Source: Gnetum montanum
Lineage: Eukaryota; Streptophyta; Gnetopsida; Gnetales; Gnetaceae
Direction of reading: 5' to 3'
Assembly (NCBI GenBank): GCA_015680685.1
Contig: MNCI01004834.1
Coordinates: forward strand, 455,085 to 519,084
Length of the DNA: 64,000 nt
Shown: one piece after another, positions 60,481 to 64,000 of the stretch
Numbering within the stretch: position 1 is the stretch's first letter
How the letters are laid out: every line of letters begins with the position of its first letter
Made by a program: the position numbers and the translations under genes
The notes under the pieces: model-generated
Database searches by the model: none
The model's input: only the letters and a program-made list of their open reading frames with translations
Told to the model about the DNA's origin: nothing

Positions 60481-61019
60481 TTTGGATGCTCAAGGATAAG
60501 AAGCCTTCAGCTCTTGTTACCATTTGTTCTTTATCTCTAATTGATATATTCTTTTTTTCTTTAAAGAGATTTTTTTCATTCTATTTATAAGAAACCCTTT
60601 AGTAAGAATTGAGAACCCATGAGGGTACTTCTCAATAAGGGCAAGAATTGATCCTTTTCCTACCTTAGAGGAAAGGTTTTTCAAGATTGGTTGTAAGAAT
60701 GAAAACCATAAAATGGCATCCTAAAAAATATTAGGTCTTTTTTTTTAGATTTTCTTTTCAATGATCTAATGTACTCTAAATTTTTTTAATATTATCATTC
60801 ATTTTTTTGGGATTCAATAGCCTACACCCCCTAAATTCCAGCGAAACCAAAAATACCAATGTTACTAAAATAAATTACCATAGCAAAGTTAGGCCTACAC
60901 TAAAGACATGAAAATAAATATTTTACATAACTAACCAAAGAAAATTTCATAGTACGAGATATCACATAAACATTACAAAGAGAAAATTAATTGAATTGAA
61001 AACTTAAACAAATACTAGA
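60481..61019. other. AT-rich stretch, nothing recognised
   Basis: May include 3' untranslated LINE sequence. No gene. Confidence 0.4.
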
Positions 61020-61905
61020 AAATGCCTGTTCCACCTGAAAAATTTGATTGCTAGAAAAATTAACAATCACAAGCATGAAATAGTTTTTGACCTTGAATCC
61101 CAAGGGCCACTAAGAAAGAGGATTCAAGGTACCCTAGGCGATCTTGCAAATTACCTAGGGACTTAAAGAATATAAATAGAAAAATAAAATAAAATTGCAG
61201 ATTCGAATGAACAATAAACACAGGATTAAACTTGAAATGAACTCTACACTACAAATGAACTAATAAACTTTAGTAAAATAGAAAAAATGCTTAAAGTATA
61301 GAGTTGAAGGAGTACAAATTGTGTGCTAAAATGCATAAGAAGTTTGTTTGGATGGAGCTTGAAGCTTGTTGGAGCTGTTAGGTTGTATTCTACAGTCAAA
61401 CTCCACAATCCAGGTACACCCCAACCCCAATTGTTAAGAACTTATTACTAGTTTTTGCTTGAATATGTAACTTTGGGTACGAGTGGTGTAAATGGTGGTG
61501 TTTGACCCTTATAGAAATGGTACTACACTAAGAGACTTTGGTGCTTAGATAGATACTAGTTTACTCCAAAAGTCTTGCAAATGCCAAAATGGGTTTAAAG
61601 TGCTCAAGGTTGCCAAGGTTGTATGGTTGTAAAAAATGTTCCAAACATGAATAATATGTTCATGTTTTGCTTTTATAGGCTTCAAGGTTGCTAATTTTTG
61701 GCTGCTAATCTTTGTCATGATTGCTCATAGATTGGTGTTGTTTGCAGATGTAATAGACCATTATTCCCAGCGTAGTTGTCCATTTGTTGCAAATTTTGAC
61801 ACCCTAGGTCCATGAAAACCACACTGGATACTAAAAATAGTAAATGAACTTTTGTGACTCCACTGGCTTCACCTCTACTACACTGGCCTTAGAGAGCTAT
61901 TTTGG
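61020..61905 (+). repeat. Dispersed repeat R, long copy 3, interrupted by the downstream LTR element
   Basis: It aligns with 49580-50480 from CACCTGAAAAATTTGAT to GGCCTTAGAGAGCTATTTTGG, where the LTR at 61906 begins. Copy 2 continues past the corresponding point, so the LTR element inserted into this repeat. The five bases TTTGG (61901-61905) are the candidate left target duplication. Confidence 0.75.
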
Positions 61906-62584
61906 TGATGAGATGTGAATTGCACAGGCCGCGATATCGCTGTCCGCCGCCATATCTATAAATAAGAGGTGGCACTCCCCTCATTTCCCATCAGATAGGT
62001 GTAAAGTAGCGAAGCTTTGGGGGATTGATCACCCCAGAGATAGAATATTTTCCATGTGCCCGCAGTAGGAGTCCCCCAAGTGAACGGTTCTTTATTCGAG
62101 CAGCTTTGTACCTNCTTGATTACGAGCATCTACGGATGTGTATGGCTAGTCAAGGAATCAGCTTCTTGTCACACTTAGGTTAGTTAAGTGCCTCAGTATG
62201 ACCGCTTCGAGCACGTGTGTTACGTGTGGTGATCCTAGTAACTATCAGCGTTTGGTAGCCAAAGTTGCACAGTTCAGGGTGTGTATGGTAAGTGGGAACG
62301 GATGCTGACGCTAGGACTTAGTGTTGTAGTTAGAGTTAGTTAGTTTCTCAACCCTTCGCCCTCATAGCTTAGGAGATAAATCGAAAAATACCAAAAAAAT
62401 CATATACCTCAGACTTGCTTAACCATACACCGTGACACATACAAGCAAGCCTGGGAAGATAACGAACAATTAACCCCAAGAGTTCCTTGTGGCGTTAAGG
62501 CATTTAATCTGCGGAGTTCGATCGGATCGCGTGTGCTACACTTGTGTCGTATGGTTGAGTGTAGGGGTACCTCGCCACTCATCA
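61906..62584 (+). repeat. 5' LTR of the right-edge element (679 bp)
   Basis: It starts TGATGAGATGTGAATTGC and ends CTCGCCACTCATCA. GATATC is at 61933-61938, TATAAATA at 61957-61964. It is shorter than the 840-bp LTRs of the relative at 6062-15172; similarity is strongest in the last 150 bp. A single N at 62114. Confidence 0.85.
61957..61964 (+). promoter_or_regulatory. LTR TATA box
   Basis: TATAAATA lies 19 bp after the GATATC site and at the position equivalent to the TATA segments of the other two LTRs (6795-6804 and about 15065-15074 on the minus strand). Confidence 0.65.
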
Positions 62585-62585
62585 T

Positions 62586-62603
62586 TGGCGCCGTTGCCGG
62601 GGA
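62586..62603 (+). other. Primer binding site for tRNA-Asp
   Basis: TGGCGCCGTTGCCGGGGA, one base after the LTR, is complementary to the 3' end of plant tRNA-Asp(GUC) including its CCA. This primer is established for plant Tat and Athila group elements. Confidence 0.92.
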
Positions 62604-62727
62604 CTAAGTGTTTTTTTGCCAATTAGAACATAAGGGATATCACTCACATCGTTGTGAGCTCTAACGAACCTTCGGGTTAATCAGTTAATCAAGAACATAA
62701 ATAATGGTAAACAGCACACCGTAAAGA

Positions 62728-64000
62728 ATGGCTTCTTCTCACACAATCAATTCACCTAAGGACAACACATGAGACAGTCTGCATCACACGCATAACCGAG
62801 ACCAGCCATGTCCTAAACAATCTAAGGTGACATATACTCATCCCGATGAGTATGTCCCTCACTTTACTTTTGTTCTCCATCAAGATGAGCAACTGCGGTG
62901 GAGAGATCTGCAAGGTAACATTGTGTTACCCACGGATCAAGCAACCCCTAACATGCTTTTCCATGCCTTGGCACAGATTGGCATGCAAGAACTGTTTGCG
63001 GAATACGTTCTGGATAACTTTGACACAAGGGATTATCATCCCACAAATGCCCAATGTATTCGGGACGAAAGGCAGGAGAGCCAACATTCATTGTTGAAGG
63101 GCAAGGTCCCCCATGTCCTCAGTGAAATAGGAGACGAGGAACCCCTCACAATGGGTTTCTTAGAAAATGATGTTCCTCCTCCTCACAATGGTGAAGAGGT
63201 TAAGCATCAGGGCCTTCGATCAACTGTACATGCTACAGGCCCTGATCCCTGTGAGCACCAACTGTTCACGGTGGGAACAACCACTCACACTATGGATGGA
63301 CACTTTGATCGTTACAACAATCGGGGCCGAAGCAGCTGAAGAGAAGGTAAGAAACATCGCCATGGTGATGGATCCCCTTCCTCTTCTCCTTCATCTCACC
63401 ATTCACACTCTCCTTACACATCTGGGCGCAACCATCGTGAGCATAACGGAAAGGGTAAAAGTAAAAAGGATGATGAAATACCTCGACAAGAAGGTCGAGA
63501 GGAGTTAGGACAAGGGCAAGGACATAGGAGGAGTAGGGAACCACCACAAAGACATCACAGACGTCATGATAGAGATGATCATGACAAACCCCTACTTGCA
63601 ACCCGAAGCATGCTTGATATCACAGAGGCAGTTAGGATCCCCACAAGGCACTTAAAGGACAGTAGGATCAAGCGTTTGGACATAAATAATATTCCACATT
63701 TTGAAGGGGGATACAACGCTGATCCTCAACATCATTTACAGGAATTCCACGATGGCTGTGCCTTGCAAAATATAGACAATGAGTGGCAGAAGCTCAAGTT
63801 GTTCCCAAGGACACTCATCAAAGAAGCAGAGAGCTGGTACCGGTCCTTAGAACTGGAAACCATCAGAAGGTGGGGTACGATGCTTGAATTGCTCAACAAC
63901 AAATATCAAACGTACTCCAAAGTGTCCAATTTGCGGAAGCAGATCCAAGGCTGGAAACAAGGTGCTTATGAACCCTTGGATGCTGCCATGGCCCGTTACT
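62728..64000 (+). pseudogene. gag of the right-edge element (open at window end)
   Basis: From ATG at 62728 one frame runs to the end of the window, broken only by TGA at 62770-62772 and 63337-63339. Both could come from CGA by one C-to-T change. A polar N-terminal half includes a Ser/His-rich and then Arg/Asp/His-rich part (RRHDRDDHDKPLLATRSM). From about 63655 comes the Retrotrans_gag core: LDINNIPHFEGGYNADPQHH, LKLFPRTLIKEAESWYRSLE, RKQIQGWKQGAYEPLDAAM. The gag at 13660-13150 is a close, more decayed homologue. If the two stops are real the copy is defective; the frame is otherwise well preserved. Confidence 0.9.

Larger units (their letters stand above)
61906..64000 (+). mobile_element. 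Tat-like LTR element, 5' part, continues past the window
   Basis: It has an LTR with TGATGA...TCATCA termini, then an intact tRNA-Asp primer site, then a gag frame still open at the window end. It is the same family as the element at 6062-15172 (shared LTR 3' end CGTATGGTTG(A/G)G(T/C)GTAGG and homologous gag) but better preserved and richer in CpG, hence probably younger or less decayed. Whether it carries pol or ORF2 lies beyond the window. Confidence 0.88.

Noticed and set aside
63290-63601. Minus-strand 103-residue open frame at the right edge
   Set aside because: It is antisense to the gag frame, which shows clear Retrotrans_gag motifs.

Overview
The window looks like nuclear DNA of a plant with a large, repeat-rich genome. 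The evidence is AT-rich sequence, retrotransposons of plant-specific type (Ty3/gypsy Tat lineage with two RNase H domains and a tRNA-Asp primer site, and plant L1 LINEs with a DUF4283 ORF1), and fossils of plant gene families (class III peroxidase, LRR receptor kinase, nepenthesin-type aspartic protease). I cannot name the species. A gymnosperm or another large-genome plant would fit. I see no intact host gene, tRNA, rRNA or CRISPR array. Nearly every coding relic carries many stops, often where CAG, CGA or CAA would have become TAG, TGA or TAA, which is the decay expected of methylated repeats.

Layout. 1-5.4 kb: short tandem repeats, a 981-bp element with terminal inverted repeats, and fragments of dispersed repeats. 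5.37-15.52 kb: an older LTR on the minus strand (family B), split by a complete minus-strand LTR element at 6062-15172. That element has paired LTRs with TGATGA...TCATCA termini, a tRNA-Asp primer site, gag, and a second long coiled-coil ORF (ORF2), but no pol that I can see. 17.25-18.39 kb: a plus-strand family B LTR. 20.1-24.5 kb: a slightly GC-richer stretch with three gene fossils side by side (aspartic protease, LRR receptor kinase, peroxidase) and a foldback MITE. 25.6-30.3 kb: a nearly full-length, broken L1-type LINE ending next to a 96-N gap.

31.9-48.6 kb: a minus-strand Tat-lineage element that appears cut in two. Its gag-protease half lies at 45.2-48.6 kb and its RT-RNaseH-aRNaseH-integrase half at 31.9-35.4 kb. 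Between them are about 9.7 kb holding a 12-copy array of about 186 bp with a palindromic core, a second T-rich periodic stretch, and a plus-strand multi-exon reading frame of unknown function. 48.9-51.3 kb: more dispersed repeat. 51.7-52.35 kb: a roughly 30-bp minisatellite. 52.35-54.15 kb: a hAT-like transposase fossil. 55.3-55.95 kb: a 224-bp inverted repeat bordered by single Ns, probably an assembly error. 56.5-60.5 kb: a gypsy gag-protease fossil, then a 5'-truncated LINE. 61.0-61.9 kb: another copy of the 49.6-kb repeat. Inserted next to it is the 5' part of a better preserved plus-strand relative of the 6062-15172 element (LTR, intact primer site, gag), which runs off the window.

The most interesting unit is the gag + ORF2 element. 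It is bounded by LTRs and target duplications, has no visible pol, and carries a second U3-like block (GATATC motifs plus TATA) about 0.5 kb upstream of ORF2. This suggests a non-autonomous element that may express a separate accessory protein. Next most interesting are the 186-bp palindromic array and the spliced reading frame inside the split Tat element.
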